The translations under genes and the position numbers were made by a program. The notes beneath the pieces were generated by a model, which was not told where the DNA came from, searched no databases, and saw nothing but the letters and a program-made list of their open reading frames with translations. Positions 1-12,100 of a stretch of DNA of 60,000 bases are shown here, piece by piece. Position 1 is the stretch's first letter. Every line of letters begins with the position of its first letter. The DNA comes from Zygnema cylindricum (lineage: Eukaryota > Streptophyta > Zygnematophyceae > Zygnematales > Zygnemataceae), in NCBI GenBank assembly GCA_037447655.1, contig JBBHKE010003435.1, positions 76,616-136,615 of the forward strand. Direction: 5' to 3'.

Positions 1-242
1 TAGAAAGATAGCGAAAAAATACAAATGGATAAACAGAAAATTTGGAAAATCCTTCTTTCTTTTTTTTTTGGGTTTATCTCTAATCACCCATTCTTGAATG
101 TTTTTGAACAGAACTTTTGACAAAAAATACCACACATACTCAACCTTAAAGCTACGTTTGCCACCTTATATGACCAAAATAAGTTATGAATAAATTAAGT
201 TATTTTAACAAGTCATAAAAATAAATGTGAGTAGAATCTCAC

Positions 243-2229
243 CGTCTTGCGTGACGAGAGGATAATCCGAAGCGCTTAAATTGATAAACCAATCCCACTC
301 TAAATCGAGTTTTAAAAGCATCGCAATTCCATGAAGATAAGTTGAAGTCATCGTCGACCCTCGATAAGTCATCAAGTTCGAGTGAGTCACCACATGAACG
401 TTATTAACTCCTTTTAAAGTCAAACTATGGTCAACGAAATGGAAAAGTTTACGATGTTCTTCTTTCGACGCCGCCAAATCGAGATGCAAAAGGTAAACAT
501 TGGAGGGATGGTAGATGGCCAATAGGAGTCGTTCCATATGGTTACTATCGCCGTGAGTTCCTAGAATTATAAATAATCGCAATTTTAAAAAATTGGGGTT
601 TTAAAGTTAGTTATTTATTTCACGGTAAGAGGGATTGCATGTAAATCTAACAACATATGACATAATTTGATCGTGTGTGAAATTGCGCATCGATGGGGAC
701 TAAAATGTGTCAATATTCGCACGTGTGAGTAAATATGTGACAATATGCATGACTAAGAGCATTTTGGAAAATAGTCTGACAAGATACGACAATGTGGCGA
801 AATGTGAGACAATGTGTGCAACGAAGTGTGACATTTTGAGATGAAACGTCGATGTGCAGCAATGTGTGAAAACGTGAGTCAAACTGCTACAATGCGTGAC
901 AATGTGAGACAATGTGAGAATGTGTGACAATGTGTAGAAATTTCGTCACAATGTGAGACAATGTGTGACATTATGTGACGATGTGTGACAATGTGAGACA
1001 ATGTGCGCCACACGTGTGAAAATGTGTGACAGTGGACGATGTGTGACAATGTGTGAAATTGTGTGGCAACGTGTGACTGCGTGACCATCTCTGACAATAG
1101 GTGACAATTGTGACAACGTGAGAGGCTGTGTGAAAAATGTGTGATGTTTTGTAAAAATGTGCGCACAATGTGTGACAATAGGTGACAATCTGGGACAATC
1201 TGGGACAATGTGTGACAATGTGTGACGCTGTGTTACCTTCAAATTATGCGTCAAAAGTAGCAGGTGATAATTTATTACTGCACATAAAAAGTGTGACAGG
1301 ACATAGAACTCACTAAGAAGCAAGAATGACTTATCTCATAAAACAGAAAAAAAAAAAAAAACCGAAAGTGTGCACAGAGAAAATGAGTTTAGAGGCCAAA
1401 AAAAACATTACTATGAGTGACCCATGGTATAACATCATTAAAAAATAAATTTTAACCACTTTTCTACGGGCAGATGAAAAAAAGGAATCTGGAAGAGCGA
1501 CCCAGAAGTGAAGAAGGAAATGGGATTTTTTTTTTGAAGGAAATGGGAATTTTTTTTTTGAAGGAAATGGGAATTTTTTTTTGAAGGAAATGGGATTTTT
1601 TTTTTAAGGAAATGGGAATTTTTTTTAAGGGAATGGTAGTTTTAGTTCTCTTTTGAAAGTAAGAGAGGTTAATTTTTTCAAAATAAATGCCCTAGAATTT
1701 TAAATTTCATGATAATGGGGAGGCCCAATTGAAGATAATTTAAAATGTAATTATCTAAATTGAGAGAAAAAAATTGATATTTTTCCTAAATTGCTATAAT
1801 TTGGCTTATGAATAATTTATAATTCCAATAACAGGCTATAAATTGAGTAAAAAAAAAAAACTGAAATAAAATTTTCCAATTTCAAAGCGAATTTATATTG
1901 TGAAAAAAAAAATGGATTTTTGGGAAAAAATCAAAAATATTGTAAAAAAACTTCCAATCCAAAGAGAATTATGTTTTAAATTAAAAGGAAACAAATATAT
2001 AGATAAATAAATACATAAATAATAAAAAAATAAAAAAATGCAAACCTGTTATGAGATAAGCAAAGGAAGGATCGTCGATTTCCGAATTTCTGACAGTCAG
2101 ATTATCAGTTTTTTCAAAAACCGTTTTTATTACTTCCTGGGAATCGAAATCGAATCCAGCGATTAAATCGGAAAAGTGGCAAAAAGAAAAAATCAAAAGA
2201 AAAAAGGGAGAAACAGAGATAAAAGTCAT
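243..2229 (-). CDS. GT14-family beta-glucuronosyltransferase, 5' part (exons 1-2), runs off left edge
   Basis: Two exons join in phase: exon 1 at 2046-2229 (ATG at 2229, donor GT at 2045) and exon 2 at 243-560 (acceptor AG at 562-561, donor GTGAG at 242), both ending in phase 1. Exon 1 encodes an N-terminal hydrophobic stretch (about residues 3-25, rich in F/L/I), which fits a type II Golgi signal anchor, and ends in FAYLIT. Exon 2 continues with GTHGDSNHMERLLLAIYHP, VYLLHLDL, SNLMTYRG and DWFINLSASDYPLVTQD. These are the start and core motifs of the plant GT14 (core-2/I-branching-like) domain, known in Arabidopsis GlcAT14 enzymes that add glucuronic acid to arabinogalactan chains in the Golgi. 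The C-terminal half should lie left of position 243. The 1.5-kb intron carries degenerate repeats. Family assignment is firm; the exact acceptor substrate is inferred. Confidence 0.88.
700..1230. repeat. degenerate tgtgacaatg tandem repeat in GT14 intron 1
   Basis: About 50 imperfect copies of a roughly 10-base word (tgtgacaatg and variants such as tgtgagacaa and tgtgtgacaa) run through the first intron of the GT14 gene. On the minus strand it reads as open frames rich in His/Thr/Ser that are artefacts of the repeat. Confidence 0.85.
1512..1633. repeat. about 25-bp tandem repeat (gaaggaaatgggaa + T run), five copies
   Basis: Five successive units of gaaggaaatggga(a) followed by 8-10 T lie in the GT14 intron. 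The T-run length varies from unit to unit. Confidence 0.85.
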
Positions 2230-2869
2230 TTTTAACTTTTTATTTCTTGATGTTATTTTTTTTTAGCAAAAATGTGGTAATGAAAATCAAGCTAAAATGT
2301 AGTTTGTCACAAAAAAAAAAATGAATAAAGAAGAAAATCAAATTTACGTGAGAGAGAAGCTCGGGAAAAGTTGAAAAATGGCAAACAGATAAAAACGTTT
2401 TTTTCCCTTTTTCGCGTCAAAAAATTGGACGGTGCTAGACGACAAACGAGAATCTAAGTGGGCGTTCGCGATTCGCCGGCCGACTTTCAAAACGTTTTAA
2501 CCGGCGAGCTTCACCAGCTGTTTGCTACGCTAACGACAAACGATTCCGTACAGTAGGAATTGCTAATTTTGTCCTAGCGTACAATATATGGTGATTCGTC
2601 TTTTTAAAGAGGATGCACCGACCAATAATTTCACGACACGTGTAAGTAAAAAATCTCATAAACTTCTCCATCCGACGGCCATCGTACTTCCTAAGTTTCC
2701 CACCTTGTCACAAAATACGGTACAGTACGTACTGTACGAAATTCTCATCATATGCTGTTCTGTTTTGGACTGTTGTCACAAAGCTGACACACACGTGCGA
2801 AATGCGTCCGCAAAAAAAGGACAAAAGACAAAAGTCCTTCTGGACCAAATTGCGGAAGGACCATAATGT
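2230..2869. other. upstream region of the GT14 gene, no coding seen
   Basis: This is the 5' flank of the minus-strand GT14 gene. A GC-richer patch at about 2430-2560 contains gtacagtaggaat-type words. The open frame on the plus strand at 2588-2866 has no recognisable domain and I do not call it a gene. Confidence 0.4.
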
Positions 2870-3360
2870 ACGAAAAGGTCATTGGGATTTGCTACGCATT
2901 TTCATGTTCGTACGATAATCGTACTTTTTCTATTCCGGATTCATGCGTGCAGGTTTTTTTGGTGTTTTGGTTTGTTTGAGATGACGTCACACTCCTCATT
3001 GATTGGAGGAGAAATCGCGGACGACCGTACTGTCTGAATAAGTCAATCTAGATTTTCTAAAGCATTGTTTCGTTCGTACGGAAATCGAAATGTTAATTTT
3101 TCGTACGCATGCACGTTTTCTCTGACGCATGGTAAGTATGTGATGACGTCATCCTTCTCTTGGATTGGAGACTTCGTTTGGTTAGTATTGATTCTTTCGC
3201 GGATCTCCTAAAGTGCTAACTGCTAAGGCAATTTTTCAGCCGTACGGAAATCGTCTTGTTCCATTCCGTATGCATGTACCTTTTCGGTAATGTACGGTAA
3301 ATAAGTAATGATGTCAGCCTTCTCGTGGATTGGACAATTCGTTTGCTTAGTATTGATTCG
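2870..3360. repeat. three diverged ~150-bp modules carrying TGACGTCA and CGTACG words
   Basis: Three blocks share the order: cgtacg-containing stretch with aatcg, a cgcatg/gcatgc-like word, gatgacgtca (or gatgtca), then ctcc/cttctc..ggattgga. They start near 2870, 3060 and 3230. TGACGTCA is intact at about 2982 and 3143 and degraded at about 3310. TGACGTCA is the palindromic bZIP (CRE-like) core. Whether the blocks are a tandemly duplicated regulatory module or old repeat remnants cannot be told from sequence alone. Confidence 0.6.
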
Positions 3361-3950
3361 AGTCCAAAATTTGTCGCCGCTCCAAAATTTCTGCTATAGG
3401 TCCATTCTTCTTCTTCGCTAGATATGCCAAAACAATCGATTAATCTACCGCGGCAGGAAACACCTGACGACAAGCCGTTCGTGAAACTTATGGCTTTTGG
3501 TTCGCTAGATGCCAAACTAGTCAATCAAGTAGTTGTGTCACAAGCCACCTGTCCGCCAATAGGTTAAAATAGTGAAGCACGTTTTTTGACCCGATTGCGC
3601 TGTTCAAACTCGTCTGTACGGCAGTACCCCAGAGGCTCAGGTTAGGAAAATGACAAAATCTCTTTGTCTGTACCTTGGCTGCGCTGCGTTTTGACTTTTG
3701 AACCAACAATTTTCCATTTCAATCATGTTTTGTACTTTGATGGTTTCACCATCGTGTTTTTTATTATATAATTTCTTCTATTTTGAACCAAGATAGAGCA
3801 AATTACACAATTGAGTACGGCGACGTTCGAGAAAATAAATAACAATTTTCTCGGTGGTACAGCGCAAGAGGTTTACAAACAAAACAGCATTTTGTCTTAC
3901 AAACAAAACGACATCTTGTTTTAAAGAAAAATGGAAGCCATATATATACT

Positions 3951-4023
3951 GTCCTCCCCCAGGCTCGAACTGGGGACCTCTAGTGTGTGAGACTAGCGTG
4001 ATAACCAACTACACCAAGAGGAC
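3951..4023 (-). tRNA. tRNA-Val(CAC), copy 1
   Basis: The minus strand folds as a complete 73-nt tRNA without intron. The acceptor stem is GTCCTCT/GGAGGAC (one T-G wobble). The D arm includes AGTTGGTTA, the anticodon stem is CTAGT/ACTAG with loop CTCACAC (anticodon CAC), and the T arm is CCCAG-TTCGAGC-CTGGG. Internal A and B boxes are intact, and a T5 run lies about 15 bases downstream as a pol III terminator. It matches the plant tRNA-Val(CAC) type. It is identical to the copy at 5283-5355. Confidence 0.95.
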
Positions 4024-4222
4024 GCTGTGTAACGTCTTCGCATTACATAATATATTTTTACAAAATTCCAAGCAAAAGATGGCCAATTTGTGACTAAGGA
4101 ATCATCTTTAATCACTTTTATCTTTGAATATAGATAATCTTGTTCATTTAGAGGAAATATATATTGATGACTTGCAAATTTCAGTGCGAGCATCTAATTG
4201 TTTTAAAAAAGTAGGAATTTAT

Positions 4223-4690
4223 TAGTGTTGTGTATCGGCAGGGTTTTGCCGATAATTGATATGTACCTTTTTTTGGCTTGCCGATAATCAATATATTGGC
4301 ACGATATATCGAAACTGGTGTTATCGCTGATAAAAAACCGATAATATCGGTTTTTATCATGATAACACCGGTACCGATAACTATCGGCGACAATTGTGCG
4401 GTTCGTACCGTACAATTGTACAATTTATGCCGTAGAACTAGACCACCGCTGTTCCGTTACACAGTGTACGGAACAGATTGTTACACGTGGCATGCCACGC
4501 TATATACACTGAAATATAAAATACAGTATATTATAAACTACTGTTAGATAACGTACTATAATTTTTTCACTTATCGCCGATATAATTTGTTGGTCTCGGT
4601 GCGATATATCACGACCCGTGACCGTTTGATAATCGATAACTATTGGTATCGGTGTTATCGCGATAAATTTCTTGCCGATACGCAACACTA
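4223..4690. mobile_element. non-autonomous hAT-type MITE, 468 bp
   Basis: Terminal inverted repeats start TAGTGTTGTGTATCGGC and end with the complement (one mismatch in the first 17). Flanks GAATTTAT / TAATTTAT match 7 of 8, fitting an 8-bp hAT target duplication. The interior is non-coding and rich in atcggc/gatatatcg words. The same family occurs at 21412-22607. Confidence 0.8.
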
Positions 4691-4983
4691 TAATTTATAT
4701 TAAAAGACGATTACTTAGTTATACTCAACAAGATTTGTTTCAAATAAAAAATTTAGGCAAAAAATCTGTAGAGCAATTTGTAATTGCTATAAGAAAAAGT
4801 TATGGACATATATTAGGATAAACAAGTCAAAACGATCTATAATTATTGTGTTCGAGTTTCGAATTTTTAAATAGATTTATGTATGTTAGCATGTTATAAA
4901 TTTTATGTTAATAATAAACATTGCAAATTGCATCGTGTTGTCATATATTTGTGTTTTTAATATCAATCCTCTTAGGTGACCAA

Positions 4984-5050
4984 TTGAAGTAATTTAACAG
5001 AACTAAATGAATAGGAATATGATTCATTTAGTTCTATTAAATTACATCAA
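4984..5050. other. 67-nt perfect-length hairpin, 29-bp arms
   Basis: Left arm 4984-5012 and right arm 5022-5050 are inverted copies with only two mismatches, around a 9-nt loop. It may be a tiny foldback element or a small-RNA precursor; no function is evident. Confidence 0.7.
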
Positions 5051-5282
5051 TGTATTAATCCTTTGTTTCTGGTGATTTTGAAAAATCTTGTATATTATTA
5101 TCTTTTAGTTCATCTTTCTTTACTGTTTGGTCAAATGAGACAAGTTAATATGACAGGCACAACTTTATTAAGCGCATTCATCATTGAATTAAATACAAGT
5201 CATGTAATTACACATGAAGAAAACGTTTGTTACACTAATGCGTGAAGTGTTTAAGGTAAATATAAATCAAAATTCACATAGT

Positions 5283-5355
5283 GTCCTCCCCCAGGCTCGA
5301 ACTGGGGACCTCTAGTGTGTGAGACTAGCGTGATAACCAACTACACCAAGAGGAC
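5283..5355 (-). tRNA. tRNA-Val(CAC), copy 2
   Basis: Identical base for base to the tRNA at 3951-4023: 73 nt, anticodon CAC, same orientation, complete cloverleaf, and TTTT within 15 nt downstream. Flanking DNA outside the tRNA is unrelated to that of copy 1, so the pair did not arise by a recent large tandem duplication. Confidence 0.95.
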
Positions 5356-5666
5356 TCCGCCTATAATTTGAAATTAATATTTTCATATTAATTAATGTTT
5401 TTTATGTAATTGTCTAACGGAGAAAATAGCCATTGTGAAACATTATTTTCGAGACGACGTGTGTTTCTTTCTCCAAAGTTTTGCCAGCGTGGCAGCAAAC
5501 ACGCGTGGCGTGGTTCGCCGGTCAGTCAAACTCGCGCGAAGTCCTACGTGGCGTAGATTCACATAGGCGGCACGTGCCAGACTGTCCACGGTCGAACCAA
5601 AGGTTGTCAGAGTGTCAGAAGTCAAACACGACGGTCAACTAGAGAAAATGCGCGTCACGCCGCGCC

Positions 5667-5759
5667 GTACGGATGAATTCAGCCAGCCCAAGAAACAAAT
5701 ATTGTACGGATGAGCCAGCCCAAGAAACAAATATTGTACGGATGAGCCAGCCCAAGATA
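5667..5759. repeat. 32-bp tandem repeat, about 2.8 copies
   Basis: Units of gtacggatgagccagcccaa plus gaaacaaatatt are repeated back to back, the first with a small insertion. It lies upstream of the DUF674 gene. Confidence 0.85.
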
Positions 5760-6279
5760 CAACATAAATAAAGCAATGGGATTGGTTTTCAAGCAAAGGG
5801 AGGAAAAAAATAAAAATAGGAGATATATTCATTAAGACACTATTTACGTAGGAATTCTTATAATTTTTGACAGACATTGTGTAAATACTTAGCGATTTTA
5901 ATTGTTTGATTTTATTTTATTTTGTTTTAGTAGTGTTTTTTCCACGATAAAACATTGTTTTGACTTTAATTAAGCTGAAATTATTGATTTTTTTAGGTCT
6001 AATCGAATTATATTTCTCCTTTGGATTCAAATACTTTCTAAAAAAATAAAAATCTATTTTAACTTTCAGAAGCTTCCGGCTAATTCTATTTTCCGTTTCG
6101 ACAAGCTAAGAATAAGTTGAAGTCCTTTTACTTTTTTTTTTTAAGTAGGTTTTTTAACGATTTTTTTGTTAAAGAACATTTTTATTTTAGCTTTTGACTT
6201 TGATAATAGTCAAAAACCCCAAAAAACCCCAAAAAACCCAAAAAAACCCAACAAAAATAAAAATAAAAAACCTAAATCG

Positions 6280-9095
6280 ATGGCGAAAATAGAAAGATTT
6301 TGGCCCAAAGTCATCCTCCATGGTGATCGAAAAACCGGAAACATCCATTTCCTGGAAGCTTCCAAAGATTTTATGGAAATTTTTTTAGGTCTTCTTGATC
6401 TCCCTTTACATCAAATTGTTTCCATTCTAAATAACAATTTTTTAGGCGAAAGTATACGGCAAATCGATACTGAAGTCGAGCATTTTTCGGTCGGAGCCGA
6501 AAATTTACAAATCTTATCGTCAAAAAACTCGAAATACTTTCCAGCTTTGTCGAATGTTATCGAGAGTATTCCAAAACTTCAAAATTTGGCGATCAATGGT
6601 CAAAATTTGATCGATTTTTTACTTATTTCGGAGTGTCAAGAAAATACGAAGGAAATTTTTGGTCGGAGCGAAATGAGATTCAGAACCAATTTTTTTTATG
6701 AAGAACCAATTGGAGAAGGAAAAAGAGAAATTGAAAGAAATGAAATCGAAGAAATCGAAGTATTCAAATGTCCTGCGAGTACATGTTGTAATGTCATTGT
6801 AAAATTTAGCGAGGATTCGAATTCTTATTCAAATTTTGATTCAACTATTGATTCAAATTTTAATTCAAATTCATACTTTACTTGTCCAAAACATAGTTTT
6901 TCGATGATCGAAAAATGTACGATACTCGATTTATCTCAATCCCCTAATTTGAAAATTGTTTCAGCTTCAAAAACGACAGAAACTGCTGTGGGAACGGAAA
7001 CGGAAAACGGAGACGTTCCCGTTACAAGAAACGGTCACATTTTCAAAAATAACAAAATTGGACAGGACTTGCAAATAACGTCGACTACACGAGAGAAAGA
7101 GAGAGGGGAGAAAGGGAGAGGAGAGAGAGAGAGAAGGGAAAATGGATATGTGAGAGAGAGGCAAGAAAGGGACCAAGATTTAGTGTGGAATAATAGAGAT
7201 TATTTTATTGTTACCGACGAATTACATTGTTTTCCGAAATCTCACATGGTTGTGGATCTTCTCCAACGCTTACATCCAATGGAGGGAGATTTGGAGATGC
7301 AAATTTTGTCCGTATGTGTGGACCGGCAAACGGTGAGTTTTTTTTTTTTTTTTCCTTTTTTTTTGTTTGATTTTTTTGGTTTAATTTTATTTTTTTGTTT
7401 TCGGATTTTTATTTTTTTTTCTCCTTTTTGTTTTTCTTTTTTAGTTTCATTCGTATTTCATGCGAGAATACGACAAAGTCAAAGCAAATAACGTTTTTTT
7501 GTTAAAACTCCAAACAAGCTGTTTTTATTTGTCGTAGTTTTGGGTATTTTTTTTTGTTTTTTTTTTTGTGTTTGTTTTTTTTGTGAGTTTGTTAACTTTT
7601 TTTTGTGTGTTTGTGATTTTGAGTTATTTTGGGTGTTAATAAATATAATTTTGACTGCGATTATAGTTATGTTTAGAAGGTTCTTGGGCTTAGGTTCATC
7701 GTTTTTCTTTTTAAAACTTATTTGTTTGCTTTCAAGAATCTGTCTAAATTTGTGTTCCTTTTTTTTAATTAATTTTAGAAAATGTATATTTTGTAATTTT
7801 AGAAAATGGTTAATTTTACAAAAGGTTTAGCGTTTGTTTTGAAAAAACTTCCATGTTTGTTTTCAAGAACTTATATAAATATTGATTTTGCATCTAAACT
7901 GTGAAAACTTTACCGACAGTATACAAGTATTTTTCAGGGGTTTTTAGGGATTTTAGGGCTTTTAGGGTTTTTAGGGCTTTCAGGGTTTTTAGGGCTTTTA
8001 AGCGTTTTTTAGGAATTGTTTTAGGGTTTTTTTTAGGGTTTTTAAGTAACAACAACAGAAACACTAATCATAGTAGTACCAACAACAACAACAACAATAA
8101 CAAAAAGACAGATTAAAAAATAATAAGTTTAAGCTTTATATAAAAAAGTAATAAAAATACACTTACACTAATTGTAGTGGAATTACTAACCCAAAAATAT
8201 AGGATTTTTTTTCAAATCCTTAATTTTTTTTTTCAAATTTGTTTTCCAAATGTCACACCTCACTGTTGCCATTACTGATAAAGGGATAACTCACCGTGTT
8301 TTAATTTTTTTTTTCCCTTTACCCTATCTTTTTGGTTTTATTCCTTTTTTTTTATTTAAATTAAGTTTTATTGTATATATGTGTATATATATTTTTTTAT
8401 TACCTTATTTTATATTTGAGTGGTCAATCCATCATCAATCACCTATATTCATTTTGGGTTTCCAATTTTTTTATTTTTATTTTTAATTAAAAAAATATAT
8501 GTAAAAAATGTGTTTTTGTTTTAATTATAGAGACACTACACGGTGACTATTTAGAGTAAAAAATTATTAGTGTGGAGTTTATATTATTTCTATTAAGAGT
8601 AAAGAAATTATTTTTGTAGGGTTTATATTAGAATTATTGAAGTAAAAAACTTAATAGTATGGGGTTATATTAGTATTAAAATTTCTCATTTAGTCTCAAA
8701 TAATGTGGTTGCTTTTGAACCGTTTAACGAATTACTATTAAAATACAACAACTATTGTTTTTAACAATATTTTAGGTTTGAGGGCCAGAATTTTGACCCT
8801 ATTAAATTCAGTAATTAATTTGATATTGAGTTCATTTATTTAATTTAATTTAATTTAATTTTTTTTTTTTTTTTTTTCAGATGTTACGATTAATTAGAAA
8901 TTGTCTCGGAAACAGAAAATCGGTTCTCAACGATACTTTCGAAAATTCTTTTAAAACCGGTATTCGCCAATTGGTGAGGACCTCTCCGTCTCCTTTTCCC
9001 TCTCCCCCCTCTCCTCTACATCGCCCTCTCCCTCTCCTCCCCACTCTCTCTCCCTCTCCTCCCCACTTCCCCCTCTCCTCCCTCTCCCCCCCACT

Positions 9096-9167
<72 letters not shown>

Positions 9168-12100
9168 TCCTGTCCTCTCTCCAATTGAGCAACATTTATT
9201 AGAGAAAAAAGACAAAACCAGAGCAACTTACATTCAGGAAAAAACAAAAAATAAAAATATTATTTAATGTAATTTAAATATTTTCAAATAGCTTGAATTA
9301 CTTTAAAAAAGTTTCAAACAAAAATTAAAAATAATTTGAAAAAAAATCCGAAGTGTTTTGTATACTAAAAAAACTGAAACCTGGCGATATTTTATTAAAT
9401 AAGGTTTTTTAACAGTCCTAGATATAATCTTTAATGTTTAAATTTTATAAGTATCAAACTAAAAACATTGCCGAAACGAAATCAAAAACATTCGACAAAA
9501 AATATTACAAATAAACAATTTGTTTTCAGAGTCTATTTTTTCAGGGATTTTCTTATTTTTAATATATACACAACTCCATAATAAACACTAAATTCCGAAA
9601 AAACTACCCCAGAGTTTTTCCTGTTTTTTTTTACATTTTTAATAACATTTTTATAACATTTTTTATGACATTTTTTTTAACATTTTTTAGGGTTTCTCAA
9701 AATTTTTATTCCAGGCTTTATATTGGAGTTTTTCAGGGTTTTTCCAGAGCTTTTTTTTAGGGTTTTAAAAGTTTTTTAGCTTCAAGGAAAGAAAAAAAAA
9801 CAAATACAAAAAAAATAATAATAATAAAATAAATAAACAAAAAAAAAAAACAGAAAAAAAGACAAATAAACAAAATAATGAAACAAAAAAAAACCTAAAT
9901 AAATAAACATCTTACCAGAAAATAACCGGAAAATCCCTGACCTTTTATCACTTTTAACTCCTTTTCTAATCGGTCAAAATAATTTTCGGGAAGATCTTCT
10001 CTCCCTTTGTACCCCATTAGGGAACAAAGGCCCCTCCAGGACTCCTCCTGGGAAAGAAGAAAGGGAAGGGGAGAGGGAGAGAGAGAGAGAGGGAGAGAGG
10101 GAGGGAGGGAGACAGAGGGAGGGGGGAGAGAGAGGGAGGAAGAGGGTTTTGGTTTTTGTTTTTTATACCCCAACAGGGAACAAAGCCTTTCTAGACGACT
10201 CCTGAAAAAAAAAGGAGGGGAGAGGGAGAGAGAGGGAGAGGGAGGGAGGGGGAGAGAGAGAGGGAGAGAGGAAGGAAGAGGGGAAGGGGGAGGTTTTGAA
10301 AAGAAGTTGATAAATTAACAAGGAGAAAAGGGTTAAAAAAACTGACAAAAACCGGAGGTCATAAAAGTAGGAAATAGGAGCGAGAAAATATCTCTTATGT
10401 AGGGTTTTTTTCCCCCTTAAATCCTTAATTAGAGAATATTTGTGTATATTCGTATTTGTGGATATTTGTGGATATTTGTGGATATTTGTTTTTATTTTTT
10501 TTTTAAGAGTTTTTTCAGTGTTTTAGACGTAGTTACATTTCATACCTCTCCCTTTATTCACTAAATTTAATGTTTTTAAAACATTAATCTCTAAAAAAAA
10601 CACCAAAAAAAACCTAAACCATAAAAATACCTTAAAAAAAAAGGAAAAATCACCTAAAAAAACAATTTAAATACCTAAAAAACACCTTAAAAAGCCCTAC
10701 AAAAACATAAAAAAACACCTCAAAAATACTTTAATATACCATATTAAATGGGAATTTATATTTCATTTGGGTATTGAAAAACATTTAAAAAATTAATATT
10801 TACAAACAAACTATCATATATGTCTAATTAATTAATTTAATCTAAGGAAAAAAAAAAAAAGATTAGCAAGTAACAAAAAAAAAAAACAGTATATGTTTGT
10901 TCCCTCCCCCTCTCTCTCTCTCTCTCTCCTCACTATCTCTTTTGTCTCACTCACTCTTCCCTGTCTCCCTCTCTCATTCCTCTCAACCTTCTCCTCGTCT
11001 CTCATTTTCCTCTCCATCTACCCCTCACTTTTCTCTCTTTCACTTTCCTCCTATCTCCCTTCTTATTACCTCCTTCCTGAACCCTTTGATATAAACCTCT
11101 CCACTTGATAAAAAAAATATAGTTTTCTTTAAATGATTTTTTTTATTTTTTTTTTGGTTTACATTATTATTTCTTTCCTTAGAAATTTATTTTCGTAATT
11201 AAAATACTTTTGGTATTATTAACTTCATTTTGTACATAAAAATATTTTTTTTGTCCATAATTTTTTTTTCTTTACATAAAATTATAAAAGTTTTTCTTTA
11301 CATAAACCATTAAAAAAAAAATCTATAGATAAAATTTTAAAAGTTTCGTTCTTTACATAAAATATTAAAAAATCTTTTACATAAATTTTAAATTCCTTTC
11401 ATAATTTTTTTTTTGTCCATAAGATTTTTTCTTTACATGTAATTAAATTTTCTATAAAACTTATTTTCATTTCTTTAAACTTTGATGCTTAAATACTTTA
11501 TATTTTTAAATACTTAAATACATCTCTATATATTTTTCATTTTTCTATATGTGAATTATTTGTATAAAATTTCTTTCTTTTTGTCCATGAAACCTCAACT
11601 TGTACATAATTTTTTTTTTTTTTTTAAAAGCGTACAGAAACGTCATTCTGCAAATGTAATTTCTTTTTCATAAAATTCTTGTACATAAATTTTTTTTTTG
11701 TACAAAAATTTTCTTTTTGTACAGAAATTTCTTTCGTTACATAAGAAACATTTTAGTTCATAAAATTTCTTTTTACATAAAAGAAAAAAATTGTACATAA
11801 AATCTTTTCCTGTACAGAAAGTTTCATTCTGTAAATTTCCTTCTTTTTTTTGGGTGTGTATATAAAACTTATTTCCGTACATATTAATAATTCCGTACAT
11901 AACATTTCTTTCTGTACATAAATATTTTTTTCGTGCGTAAACTTATTTCCGTACATATATTTTTTTTTGTATAGAATGAGAGACTAAAAATATAATATAC
12001 TGAAACTAATAACTTTAAACTTAAAACTCAAACTGAAACCAAATTTAAAATTTAAGAAAAACCCTTAAAAACCCTAAAAAAACCCAAACCAAAAACAAAA

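Noticed and set aside
7915-8045. Interstitial telomere
   Set aside because: Units are irregular (ttttagggct, tttcagggtt) and T-runs vary; it looks like low-complexity drift.
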